Shown here: positions 38,971 through 51,600 of the stretch, piece after piece
Numbering within the stretch: position 1 is the first letter of the stretch
How the letters are laid out: each line of letters begins with the position of its first letter
DNA from: Kudoa neothunni
Taxonomy: Eukaryota; Cnidaria
DNA: 64,000 bases
Assembly: GCA_964304625.1 (NCBI GenBank)
Contig: OZ199840.1
Coordinates: forward strand, 3,658,001-3,722,000
Direction of reading: 5' to 3'
Program-made: the position numbers and the translations under genes
The notes under the pieces: model-generated
The model's input: the letters and a program-made list of their open reading frames with translations, nothing else
What the model was told of the DNA's origin: nothing
Database searches by the model: none

Positions 38971-41900
38971 ATGTTTGAATATAGGACATGCCTTCTATTT
39001 TTGTTATTTATCGGGACATATATAGGTATTAGAAGAAGAATTCATAATCTAATGTGAGTTTAGAGATATGCTTAGCCAATAAATATTCCAAAAGAAATAC
39101 AAAAATGGTAGAATCAATTCTTAGACGCACACCTCTGTCAACACTAATAATGTTTCTATGTAGGATTACAAAAACCCAGCAAAAATGTTGAGAGCCGAGA
39201 AACGATTGAATGCTGATGTGGATTTCTATTCGTCATCATTTGTTGTAAATGTGTAATGGCTTCTATTATGTTTATAACTTTTATAGCGTGAATCATTGCA
39301 GCGAAAGAAAATAGATCCAAAAAAGTATCAAGAAGATCTACTTAAGGCCATACAACTGGTAACTTTATTGACTTGAAACCTACCTTTAATATGTACTATT
39401 TTAGAATTATATGTGGCACAACGTGGCTATAAGGATAAGGAAGTATGAAGTTTGGTCAAAAGATCCATTTCCAGTTTCGAGAAAAGATCTTTACGCTATC
39501 TATCATGCATTTTTCAAATATTCAAGAAAAGTCAGTAGAGACGCGGATTTGGTATCTTTATTTGGGTATCTTTCATATTCAATTATTCATTCGTTAACAA
39601 ATCAAAATATTTTTTAATTTGTTGATTGTTTTATATATTCTAACGAATAAAATATGAAAGAATATTCTACTTAATACGTATATATATACATATTAAAGAT
39701 TATCTTTAATTACAAAATTTTTTTTACTAGATATAATTTAAAATGTACTGTTTTTATTTTTCGAGGATTCATCATATATTAAAAAATAATTTGATATACA
39801 ATTTTTTTAATGAAATATAAAACTATTTGATCGGGTTTCTATATTCTAGAGATTTGGACCCAAAAGCAGGAGGTAGAAGAAGTGTCGTTGGATTAGGTAC
39901 AGTAGATTCTGTTTGTAGACATGGTGTTGCTGTTTCGCAGGTCAAGAAATGAATTGAATCTCAATTTTATACAACATATATAAAATAGATCGGCTATGGA
40001 GCCGGTTATGATATGCTTGAGGCATCAAGAACTGTCGTTCATGAACTGGGTCATAATTTTGGAATGAACCATGTGAGTATGTACTGCGTTGGTCAATATA
40101 ATATTAACATAAAGACGGATTAATTTCAGTTTTTTTGAATAATACATAATTTTACTATTTGAAATGGGAAAATAAAATATTTTGTATTTTTAACCCTCTA
40201 AGCTACGAAAAATACCATCCTCCAACCAACTTTGGTAAATATCACTTCAAACTTTTTTGCTTAAACTTACTTTAAAATTATTTTAATTTGATTCGCAAAT
40301 TTTTAAATAATTCTATCCTAAGAATTTTGAGAAAACCCGAAATTACTGCGTTAAGTAAGCTCACTCGTGTAGCTTCGGTTATGTGTCGTACGTTTACGGA
40401 ATAAATTAAACTAAAACAATACTATCAAACAGCCATAAAACGACATTTTTGATACAAAATAAACTTTGATAAAATAGTAAAAAAATGAGAATTCAACTTA
40501 GACACAATCTGTACATTTATTCGAAAAATGAAATTTGCAATAGAATTCACTACAATTTAAACATTTATTGGATGGTTTTTGTTATTTTGACGTGGGGAAA
40601 ATACGCAACACACTTGTTTTATCTTCATGTTTCTGCTCATCAGCGGCTGGTACGGGGTCTAGGTCATTTCCTTCAAAAAAGTTCGCCTTAATTTCGTTTT
40701 ATCGTTATATATGTTTCAATATAACGCAAAAGCATTTATTAATGATAGATAAGTCGACCATATTGAAAAATACAACCATGAGCCATCTCCTGTTAAATCG
40801 TCTTACATAAACAGACGACAATATTTTTTCAACAGTGTCCACTCCCTTTTTTGTTTTGTTGTACCACAATATTGTTTGGGGTTTTTTCTTTCCACATTCA
40901 CTAGGAATATTCGACTTAATAGTCCCAGTCAATAAAAGAACCACACATTCTCTTTTCTTGTCAACATATTTTTTTGAAAAATGCGAAGGTGGTGCCGTAC
41001 AACTCTCTGTGTTTGGAAGGAAGAACACATGGTGGTGATTCTCTTTTATGTCATATGGTCCCTAGATACGTTAACTATCTCTCTAATAACCTGGTCGCTA
41101 ACTTTAAGGATGAAAAGAAGTTGTCCGCCACGATCGTTCTTCCGGAATGAAACAACGGGGCTGCCAGTGACAAGACAATACTTTCTCCAACGCTATAGCT
41201 TCGGTCAGTTTTACCTCCGTTTTTTCCAAGGTATGGAGAAATATTTACGATATAATTATCCAAAGGATCGACAAGAAGGAAAAACTTCAACCTGTATTTC
41301 GCTGGTTTCAATGGCATATATTGCCTAAATGGGCACCTTCATCTAAAAGATACTAACTGCTCATTAACAGTAATATCTTCATTGGGTGGAAAACATATCG
41401 ACAATATTTGTATCCACATGTTCCATACATTGCGAATCAGACAAAATTTGTCGTTTTCTCTCCGTTGTTCTCTAGTAGCCTGTCATCGAAATGAAGACTT
41501 TAATATTCGTCGAAATCGGTGATAAGTGAAGAGTTGTCGACAGATATGCTTCCCTTCAGGTAAACTGAAAAGTTCAGTCAGTGGCTCCTCTCTATCCTTA
41601 GGAACGGCCATTAATATTAAGGTTCCCAAGAACCCTTTAAATTCTGTTTCATCCAGATCAATCCATGAGTCGCGAAATTTGGCTTTCCCAAATATATTTG
41701 TAAATTTTGTTATCCCTTCACAAATTTTGGTTGTGAAAAATATAACAAAGCAATCCAAAATATTTGTGACCCGTTGTGTAGCATATGCGGTTGGACCAGG
41801 ATAGGAATTCATAATCTTCTCCATAGATGTCCTCGATGAAATAAGTTTCTTTACTGTCCAGAGAATTCCGTTTTTGCGTGTTGTAGCATTATAAGAAAGC

Positions 41901-44615
41901 TCATTCTCTGAAATTTCGTGAGAATAGTCCTATGGTTCTAACAAACGGTCATCCAATTCACTCTCAGAAGACAGATTTTCATCAAAAAACTCATCAAGGT
42001 CACTCATTTACTTTATCCCCAGTAAATTGTTTTTGTACGAAGGGTTATTCAAATAAGCCCCTCTCTATTAATTGAAGATATATTTATAATCAGAACTGAA
42101 TTATCACATTAACGTTCGGTTAATATCAATAAAAAAATTAATCATAAATATTATCAATCTATAATTTTTTAATTAAAAAAACAAGACTAACACGCCTGCG
42201 GAAAGGCGAGTTATATCCACCATGGTTTTCGCCGTGGTGGCACATTGTCATGGAAATAAGCCGAAATTGATTACTTGTCGTAGTAGTTTCGATTTTTCTC
42301 AAAGTTCTTGCGATAGTATTTTTCAATAATTTGCAAATCAAATTAAAAAAATTTTTAAAGTAGATTTAAACAAAAAAGTCTGGGGTGTTATTTATCCCAA
42401 GTTGGTTAACAAATGGATTTTTTAGAGGGTGATCCAATTAGATTTTTTCGTTACATTTTAATAAATGCTATAATTCACAAACTTAGATGAATAGCCCAAA
42501 TTTTAAAAGATTTGAAAAAACGCGCGAGATTTTGTGATCAGAATAAAAGTGCTTTGGGGTGTAATACACCCCAAGTCGGTTAGAGGGTTAGAAGATTAAG
42601 GATAGAAAATTAAATTTTCTGATTTATTAAATCACAACCTTTTCTTATAAAAAACTCAACTAATTTTAATTTTTGAAAATTTTTTGATATCACTAAGGGT
42701 TCGCGATTCAAGTGGTGATAATCTGTAGGTCGCATAACAAGCGAATGCCAATGTCCAATGGATACCAGGTGTATTATGCTTCCTAACAGCTTTACATGGT
42801 AAACGCATGATTTCATCTTAGCAATCTATAGAGATATAGGAAAGAAAGATTACCACCCGCGTTTCACACTTGCTCAATGAGAGTTCTTTTGAAGAATGCA
42901 AAAAAATTTCGTTGTTTAAGGGAAAAAATGAAGGAGGGAGTAATGTGTTGGGGATAGCTACTTGTAATAATTTAACAATTATCAGTATAACACCAATGCT
43001 TGTGGAAATGGTATTGTGGAAAGGGGTGAGACCTGTGATTGTGGATTCAAAGAAGTATCTTTATTTCTTGTAGTTGTCTTTACATGATTAATTTTTTCTT
43101 AGGCTTGTGAGATATCCAAAAACGGTTCTAATTGTGTCAATTGCCGAGGCTCTGATGGTTCCAATAATAATAACAACTACAATAATAATAATAATAACAA
43201 CTACAATAATAATAACAACTACAACAATAATAATAACAACTACAACAATAATAATAACAACTACAACAATAATAATAACAACTACAATAATAATAATAAC
43301 AACTGCAACAATAATAATAATAATAACTACAATAATAATAATAATAACTACAACAACAACTACAATAACAACAACTACAACAACAACTACAACAATAACA
43401 ACAACTACAACAACAACTACAACAATAACAACAACTACAACAACAACTACAACAATAACAACAACAACTACAACAACAACTACAGCAATAACTACAACAA
43501 GAATAATAATTATTATGGTAGAAATGACAATTTTGGGGATACCGGTAGACCATGCTCACATGGTGAGTGCTGTAGAAACGGAAAAGTAAAATATCAAATT
43601 ATATGTTAAATTTTCCTACTTTTGAAATTTCAGATATTGACGTCAAGATCTGTTTGTCGTCCAGCCAAAGACAAATGTGACATTCCGGAGTATTGCGATG
43701 GTCAAAGTCCTCGAGTAAACTTTAATTTATGTGAAGATGTATGCAAAGTTTTGACTTTTTGACAAGTGCGTGGCTCCTGATTTGAAACTAGCAGATGGCT
43801 CACCTTGTAAAGATGGCGTAAATATTCTAATAGTAGATTATTCGATTATTAAACGATTCTGTAGGCATTTTGTTTTAACGGCATTTGCCCATCAAGAGAT
43901 TATATCTGCAAGATTCCATTCCCAAAATGTAATTTTAATCGTAAATTAAATAATTTAACAATAAAATTTAGCTCAAGAACTTGTCAATTCTGAGTTATGC
44001 GACAAACATGTCACGTTCAAAGAACGTAACTGCAGGGCGCTGAAATCGTTCGGGGAAGATACCGATTATTTGTTTTGCAAACTGTAACTACATCTCGTTT
44101 AAGACGTCTTAAGTTGAAAATAGTGCATACAAACAAAACTGTGGTTTAGCTGTCTGCAGCGGAACGTTTTATTCCACCGAGAAAAAGCATAGCTTTGAGA
44201 TGAGGTCGCCTGGCTTGGAAAATTCTGAATGCCAGTAATCTCAAATTTTTAATTTTTCTGAGACAATGTAATAAAATAATAAAAGCTATCCCGAGGGTCC
44301 GATGGATGATAAATTGAGAGTGAAACCTGAGGGAGCACTTTGTCATGACAATAAAGTAATCATGGACATTGATTTTTATGTTGGAGATGAGACTGATTAA
44401 CTTAGGTATGCTACAAAAACACATGTGTGGATAAAAGTCAAATAAAAGACGCTTGCCAAAATAGGTGTCAGCGTGGACAAGTAAAATATCAAAAATATCC
44501 ATCTATCAACTATAATATTAATAATGAAAGGTGTGCGTCCAACCTGGCAGATGCATCGCTGTTCCACAAGGAGGGAATCCACCGTAACTTCCTTTTATGA
44601 CAATTTGTTTGTTTA

Positions 44616-44651
<36 letters not shown>

Positions 44652-44845
44652 TGTAGACCAACGAATCCTACCAATCCTAACAATCCAACCAACCCAACTG
44701 ATGGTGATGATTATTTGTATAAGAGTAATATTTTTATTTAACTATATTTAAAGGTGGCTCCAACAATTCAAATCTTAAGTTTTGTGTGGACACAATGTTT
44801 ATGGGGAAAATTTACCCCATTTGTGCTTCATTGGGAGAACAATAG
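38971..44845 (+). CDS. Secreted ADAM-like metalloprotease B with Asn/Tyr-rich disintegrin insert
   Basis: Twenty-one exons: 38971-39025, 39064-39107, 39164-39244, 39287-39358, 39405-39565, 39850-39940, 39989-40076, 42729-42798, 42840-42939, 42986-43054, 43103-43585, 43634-43714, 43767-43817, 43865-43928, 43972-44083, 44124-44234, 44286-44355, 44406-44480, 44531-44583, 44657-44703, 44754-44845. They total 2070 nt (689 residues). Exon lengths equal those of gene A except the first and the Asn-coding exon. Features: signal peptide with CLLFLLFIGTYI; pro-region with one Cys; catalytic HELGHNFGMNH; Met-turn CQCPMDTRCIM; CGNGIVERGETCDCG; an Asn/Tyr tract of about 115 residues; CRPAKDKCDIPEYC; Cys-rich domain identical to A; PTNPTNPNNPTNPT tail. 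A piggyBac element lies wholly within intron 40077-42728. Catalytic residues are intact. ATG at 38968 is an alternative start one codon earlier. Confidence 0.88.
40194..42587 (-). mobile_element. piggyBac element in gene B intron, transposase broken (2.39 kb)
   Basis: TTAA at 40190-40193 and a mutated TTAG at 42588-42591 flank ends CCCTCTAAGC and the complement of CCCTCTAACC. A palindromic GGGGTGTAATACACCCC sits near the right end (42556-42572). Transposase remnants run minus from an ATG at 42007 to about 40705: acidic start MSDLDEFFDENLSSESELDD, then YNATTRKNGILW, ETEFKGFLGTLILM, IVADNFFSSLKLAT (second Asp block), TGTIKSNIPSE and WYNKTKKGVDTVEK (third Asp block). At least two stops and frame changes make it dead. 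Its size is typical of full-length piggyBac. Confidence 0.85.
43163..43518. repeat. AAT/AAC/TAC repeat coding Asn-Tyr tract (gene B)
   Basis: The tract consists of AAT, AAC and regularly spaced TAC codons, giving runs of 3-7 Asn separated by Tyr, with one Cys, one Ser and one Lys codon. It lies at the same point in the protein as the pure Asn run of gene A but is about 77 codons longer. It also creates long spurious frames on both strands. Confidence 0.9.
44615..44651. repeat. (TTAC)n microsatellite in gene B intron
   Basis: About nine TTAC units lie just before the acceptor of the exon at 44657. The left arm has roughly half as many at the mirrored position. Confidence 0.9.
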
Positions 44846-45852
44846 AAAACATAACCTAGGAGTATTAGCGTTTCACCAAATTAGAGTTCGTATTATGTTA
44901 GCTAGTTAGCATTGTTGGTGATTCTATTATATGAATCATTATATTTATTGGAGTTGCGTAAATTTCTAAGAGATCAACGTTGTTGCAAATTTTGGAATTT
45001 CTTCGTACTCTCTACCATATTAACCGACTAATATGCATAGTATCAGCATTATATAATGGTAACCATAAAATTAACAACATGTTGAAATTTCGTTGTATAT
45101 TTGTAAAATGGATATCTCTGAACAAAATAAAGCAATAATAAAATAACTAGTTATTTTCTAGGGAATAAGAACCTTAAAACTATATTCCCTATCAAGAATA
45201 TTAAGTTTTATATGAATTTTTCTAATTATGTCTAAGTATGATATTTTTTCGATAGAAGAGGATGATGTTTAGTTAGGCACATAGATTAAAAGTAGGAATG
45301 TTATAGCAATTTGAGTAAAATGGTAGTTTTTAGTTTTAGATATGAAAGTATATTTAACCAGGTAATTTTTACCGTTAGCTAAATCTTAATTTTTATTTTA
45401 GTTGGCTATCTTCCTTATATTAACATCATTGTGTAGGTTTTTAACTTTAATATGATCTAACAATAAATCAGAATGAAAACGGTTTATTATTATGATATAA
45501 TCCAATTTTATTGTTAGAAAAATTTAATAATTCTTAATTTTCTAATGAAACTCCTTAGCAGATATAAAGTGTAGTGACGGTAAAATTCATATTTTTAGTT
45601 GTGATGAGATTATTATGTAAAATTTTGCGTTCTATTAACAACCTAGCGCAAATTATCCAGTTCGCCAAGGGTTAGTAATATTCTGTATTTAAATCTTTTT
45701 AAACTACTAAAAATATACACCAATACTTTCAATTAGACCTTACAAACGATTTAACAAAAAGAATAAAGTTTCGTACTTATATCAAAATGTGATTGGTGAA
45801 CATAAAATTAAGATAATTTTTAACAGACTATAAAAATAGCAAAAAACTAATA
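44846..45852. other. Intergenic DNA inside right arm, 3' of gene B
   Basis: Mirror of 28489-29489. No coding is seen. Confidence 0.5.
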
Positions 45853-47099
45853 CAGTAAGGTCTCGATATTTCAAGGTTCGACATAGGGTAGTCGACATTT
45901 TTCTCAAATTTCTGTAACTAAGATTCGTAACCTTTTCGATGTATATAGTCTTCTACTCTAGAGTTATACCCAAAAATATGAAATAAAATTTAAAAGCGCA
46001 TTTTTTTTAAAAATTCAGGGTCCTCAAATTTTAATTCGATTAATCCACTAAATTACACATTGGAACGTTTCGGTATTATGAAAGAAGAAAGAAATTTTGG
46101 TATAAAATTGGAACTACCCAATATTATGATTCAATTACCTCAACCTAAACTGCCAACAAATTACTCTATAGCACTGTAGAAATGAATATCATGAATTCTG
46201 TTATTGCGAGTTTTAATCAAATTAAAAATTAGTTTATTCTTCTCTGAATAGAATTTTATCTAATAAATCTGATATAATTGACTCCAATGTTGTTTCTTTC
46301 AGTAAAGGGATTATAAATAAAAACCACACCCAACTTCAAATTGCATTATATGACGTGATTGTATCAGAACACTAAAAAAGACAAATATTCTAGAGTTTTT
46401 ATCACCGAGAGGGCAAAACTTTTTTGTTGATGATATTGAATCACTGATTTAAATGAAACAGAAGGTTTCCTTAAATATTTTAAGATTTTCTGTTGTTTAA
46501 AAATTCACTCTTCGCAGAGAAGATGGAGAGTTTATGATAATATTGTTAATGATGGGGTAATCAAATTTTATTGGGTAAAACGTGGATACGAAATAGAAAA
46601 TATATTAAATCTCGATGAGACCGCTCTTTCCTATGATCAATGCACTTAAGGAACATATGATATAAAGAAAGAGTTGAATTAATAGAAAAAAATGGAACAA
46701 TCAAAAAACCTGTAATAAAATTATAGTGCATAAATTATAGAGATAAAATTTCCACATAATCTCATTGGTAAATTTAAATAGACTGCCTGTTTTAAAGAAA
46801 TTTATGAATTTTCTTTCAATACATATTAACGATCAAAAAATGGATGGGATGGATGTTATCAACTATCTTCGTGATATGTTAAAACTTTAGATCAAAAGTT
46901 GGCGAAAGGTGAAAAGTTCGTACATTATTAGATAGACGCCTTTAACATATTTAATTTAATAACAAAAACAAGGTCTTATCATTTATGTGTTACAAAATAA
47001 AAAATGTACCCCGGTTGCGCTTGCGCGAAAAAAGTGTGGGGGGGGAGGGGTAGTAAAAACTCAAGTCCTGATTTCCTGTGTAATATAGCGACCTTACTG
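45853..47099 (+). mobile_element. Tigger/pogo-like element, degraded (right arm copy)
   Basis: The ends CAGTAAGGTCTCGATATT and ...GCGACCTTACTG are flanked by TA on both sides (45851-45852, 47100-47101). It has the same broken transposase pieces as the left-arm copy, here on the plus strand, such as LNLDETALSYDQ near 46605-46642. Both the inner and the outer TA are present here, whereas the left-arm copy lacks the outer TA, so this copy may keep the original insertion site. Confidence 0.75.
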
Positions 47100-47140
47100 T
47101 AGTTAACTTGACTTCTTAAACGTAACTCAATCATTATTAA

Positions 47141-48591
47141 CCTTTCAAGCGCCTAAAACCAGTTTTACAAATTCCTTCACTTGGAATCCAATGGACCCCC
47201 GCCCCCATTTGTTTAACTTGAATTATGGAGAAAATGTAATAAGTAATTTATTAAAGTATGAGTGAAAACTATCTCTAAAATATTGAATAATGTCACAATT
47301 ATAACACTGCCAGTTGTTAACGATCATTTCCGAAGCAGTTAAAAAGTTAAATTAAGCATCTAATTTAACATGTTTAACCTTATTTTTATATTTAATGAGT
47401 TCTAATAACGATATGTATCATTCTACATTAACAAAGTCTTAAAAATTGTTTCCTTTATGATTAATTTCTTAATAATCACATCCAATAAAACCCCTAATAC
47501 ATATATACATATTGGTTTAAAACATCAAATGCGAGATATTTATATTATGTTAGTTTTTAATGTTACAATATACCACGAAAAAAACTGTTAAATTTTTTTT
47601 ATTACAACCGATTCTACAAACAAAAAAATTCCTCTCATTTCTGTCTCGATATTTTGAACAATAACAGCATCACTTGCGACAAAGAAATTTGAGCGATTAT
47701 AATTTAGATCTGAAAATTAACATATAGAAAATGACTACAATATAGACCAACAGCCGTTGGTTTGTCAAGTCTTTAAATAATATTGATTGTGAGGTATGAG
47801 CGACGCGAATAGAAACAATATTTGAAACTCCAACGTGATACCAGTACTAATAATAATCCTAATCCCTGTCCGCGCTATCTATTAGCCATAATATTGATAA
47901 TTATAATTGTCAAAATTGTTAATATTTGAAATAACAGTTGAGTTAAAGACTCACCATAAAATATGAGGTATGTATCAGCAAAGGAGTTTATTCTGTTTGG
48001 AGTGTAGAAGTGTGAACCTTGAGGCTCCGAAAAATATTTCGGTTAGAGTTTTTAGTTATTTGAAGTTTCTCAGAAAACCAATTAACACCGTCCATATCTT
48101 CATATATAGTTCGATATAATTTGTTATCTTCAGAAACATTGGAATGACGTTAATAATAAAATTATCAAAAAATCTCATAAAAGCTATTGATATCGGATTC
48201 AAATTAATTCAAAATATTACATTAAGAATCATTGATGGCAGCATTTCACTCGTCGGTAATGATCGGTATTTAACGTATGCATAGTTTTTTCAAATTATCT
48301 CTGTTTCCTCTCGATAAAATTTTGTTTAACTTTCAAAATATTGTTTAATTATTTTTCTTTATTGTTTGATAGAAAAACAACATGGGGTCTATTTGACCTA
48401 AAAACGAGGAATGTGTAAGTATTTGGATTATTTCGTGACCTGAATGTACAAATTAAAATTTCCTGTAATATTTTAATAGAACTCATATTTATAGAAAAAT
48501 AGTTGTGATCTTAATTTAACTGATATAAGATTCTCTAAAATTGATTCGAACATCCATTGAATTCCAATGGACCCCAAATACCGAGCGTAGG
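47141..48591. mobile_element. Possible piggyBac-type MITE
   Basis: TTAA at 47137-47140 and 48592-48595 bound a stretch whose ends begin CCTTTCAAGCGCC and, reversed, CCTACGCTCGG. Near both ends lie CCAATGGACCCC motifs like those of the other piggyBac elements here. The end repeats match only loosely and no coding is seen, so the call is tentative. Confidence 0.4.
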
Positions 48592-48655
48592 TTAATTATA
48601 TCTCGAGGGTAGTCTCCATATTTTCAACTTAAAGAAGCTGCAACAAACTAGTTAA

Positions 48656-51600
48656 CCCTTCCGGTACCAACTGGGGTATTTAAGTGACCCCATATTATCT
48701 ATTTTGTTTCTAACTCCAAAAATCAGCTTCTGATAGTCTTCAAAATTTCAGAATACCTCAATTACTATTATTTCGATATTTTTATGAAAATATTTTTTAC
48801 AATATAATTAAATCTGATGAATAAATTCAAAAATAATACTAGAGTTAATTTTTAATGCATCGGGTTAGTTTTCTAATGTTACATATTTGTTTTATAAATA
48901 TTAAAAATAGCTTTATCACCCCGAAAATTTGATAATATCCGTTCTATTATATGAAAAAATGGTGCGCCTTTCTAAATATTACCGCCTCGCGGATTAACGA
49001 GGATTAATCCGATTACGCCTCGCGCTTAACATTTCTTGTGGATATTGAGGTAGCAATTGTTAAATAACTTTTTTTGAGGCATCGGTAATATCTAGTATGA
49101 GACTAGACCAAACCATTGATGATGTTGAAAAACTTGTTGAGGATTCTTCTTCTGTAGATAATGATAGTTGCTCAGAATACGAAATATCTGAATCAGATGA
49201 TTGCGGTGAAGATGATTGTGTTATTAGTGATATAGATAGTGATGAAGATTTCCAAAGTGACGTTAAATTTGCTCAAGAAAACCCGAATAATCATTCTATT
49301 TTTTCTTCCCCGTCTGGTCTTGAATGGTCCAAAAGAATTTGTTCGAAAACGAAAACTAAATCACACAACATCGTTACTTCATCCTCAGGCATTTTAGAGG
49401 AGGCAAACAATATAACGTCCATTTTTGATGCCTTTGAATTGTTTATGTCGGATGATATAATTAATGAGATAGTAAAATACAGCAACAAGTACTACGAAGA
49501 AACTAACCCAGAGACACACACGACAATAACTAAAAATGAAATAAAAGCATTTATAGGCATATTAATCGCTGCTGGGCGTTCAAATGGTAAGATGCTTGCT
49601 CATAGGAATATGTGGGATGGTAGTCCATTATTCAAACAATTATTCTTCCCCACAGTGATGTCCAGAAACAGATTCACTTATATTTATAGAAAAATCCGTT
49701 TTGACGATAAAGCAAATAGAATTTATCGGTTTCAAATTACAAACGACAAATTCGAACCTTGCCGCCAAATTTTCGATCTGTTTAATGAAAATTGCTTGAA
49801 ATATTATTCACCAGGCACGCATATTACAGTGGATGAAAGGTTAGTAAGGTTTAGGGGTAAATGTCCGTTTCGGGTATACATGAAGAGCAAGCCCGGACGA
49901 TTCGGGATCAAACTTTGAGTGGCTGCAGACGTAGAAACGTCATACCTATTAAACATTCAACCGTATACTGGGAAGATCGGTGGAACAAGGGAAATAAATC
50001 AGGCTGAAAATGTTGTCACAAGACTTGTCTCTCCATTTTATAGAACTGGCCGAGGAGTGACCGTAGACAACTTTTTTACATCCGTTTCTTTAGCCACGAA
50101 ACTCTTCAAAGAGAACCTGACATTGACAGGGACAATTAGGTCGAATAAACGCGATATCCCCAAAGAATTTTTAAAATCGCCACGCCGAGAGGTTTTCTCC
50201 TCTCTGTTCGGGTTTTCTGGTCATCTTTCACTTTCTTCCTATGTACCCAAAAAGAACTATGCGGTCAATATATTGTCTACCGAATTTCATGATTCTTCAA
50301 CAGAAGACACATATAGAAAAAGACCAACGGTGATTCTTCACTATAACAAAACCAAAGATGGTGTTGATAATGGGGATAAAATGACCCAGCCATACTCCTG
50401 TTCGCGACCTACTCGTAGATGGCCACTGAAGATTTTCATGGAGATCATTGATATGGCTGCGTTGAACGCATATATTATTTGGATCCAAAAAAATTCTGAT
50501 TGGAAAAAAAATGATCGTAGCAAGCTTCAGAAATTTATTCGCGAGCTTGCTATAGAATTGGCAACACCCAATGTAGCATATCGTCGTGAGAATTCCCATA
50601 CTCTTCAATCCCACATAAAGTATGGTTTCCGATTTTTTGAAATCTCTACCAATAATGACGATTTGACGATATCTGAATATAATTCCACTCAGCAATCAAA
50701 GAGAAATAGATGCCATTTTTGTCCTCGGAATAAGGATAAAAAATCCAGCCTGAGATGTTTCAACTGCTTCAAGTTTGTTTGCATAAAACATAGAGTAAAA
50801 AGAAATGTTATTTATTGTTTGGATTGTACCAATTCTTTGGAATAAATCGTGTTAATATATTTTTTTATTCGGCATATGATTGCAGATTATAAATTATACA
50901 CAAATTTTCACTGGTAATTGAGTGCGACGTGTAATTCATTTTACGATCTCTAATGCATTATCATTTATGACATATACAATTTTGGTCTATTATAATAAAT
51001 AAATTCTACCTAAGGCTCAACGGATTCACAATTTTTGAATTTATACACAGTCATGCCATTTGGGATAAAAAATATCGGCCTGTTGAAAAAACGAATAAAA
51101 TTAACCTCGCTACAGAGGAAAGAATAATTTTGTTTACAAAATAATTCTCTACTTGGAGAAATTTTACCAAATATGACTCGTAGAATTAAGAAAATATCTA
51201 CATAAAAGTAGATATTCTAATTTCTGTTTTCGCTACTATTTTGCGAATTTCAAAAATAATAAAATAATGACAAGGCGAAAGTGATTTTGTTGTACAAATA
51301 AATATTAAAAATAATTACGTACAAATATGACAGATATGTTGAATATTATTTTTGGTGCCTTAAACACTGATGCTCAAATAATGCAAACTGAAGTCACTGC
51401 GTCACTCATTGTTTAAAAATATTATCATTTTGTGTATTATTCCATGGATGTAACACTATTGACACGGCAAATAATATTTAGAGGTCACTAATTTCGGCTA
51501 TATTTAATTATTTATATCGCATCGCTTCGCTTTTGCCTGTCAGGAATAATTAAATAGAGCAGATTTTAAACGATTAAATCTATACAAAGTTTGTGAGTAA

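Larger units (their letters stand above)
43527..47099 (+). repeat. Right arm of large inverted repeat
   Basis: Reverse complement of 27254-30796; contains the 3' half of gene B, flank and a Tigger-like element. The differences seen are a longer TTAC tetranucleotide run (44615-44651 against 29684-29703), single-base changes, and a diverged outer 90 bp with a G-run at about 47038-47050. Confidence 0.9.

Noticed and set aside
43107-43589. 160-codon Thr/Ile-rich frame and its Cys/Tyr-rich antisense partner (43137-43559)
   Set aside because: Both are other-frame readings of the AAT/AAC/TAC repeat. The spliced gene uses the Asn/Tyr frame, which keeps the disintegrin cysteines in register. The frames at 30729-31046, 30759-30950 and 30788-30988 are rejected for the same reason.
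49916-49918. TGA in the piggyBac transposase as a recoded (selenocysteine) codon
   Set aside because: The aligned position is normally aromatic or Trp, no selenocysteine insertion element was seen, and transposases are not known selenoproteins.
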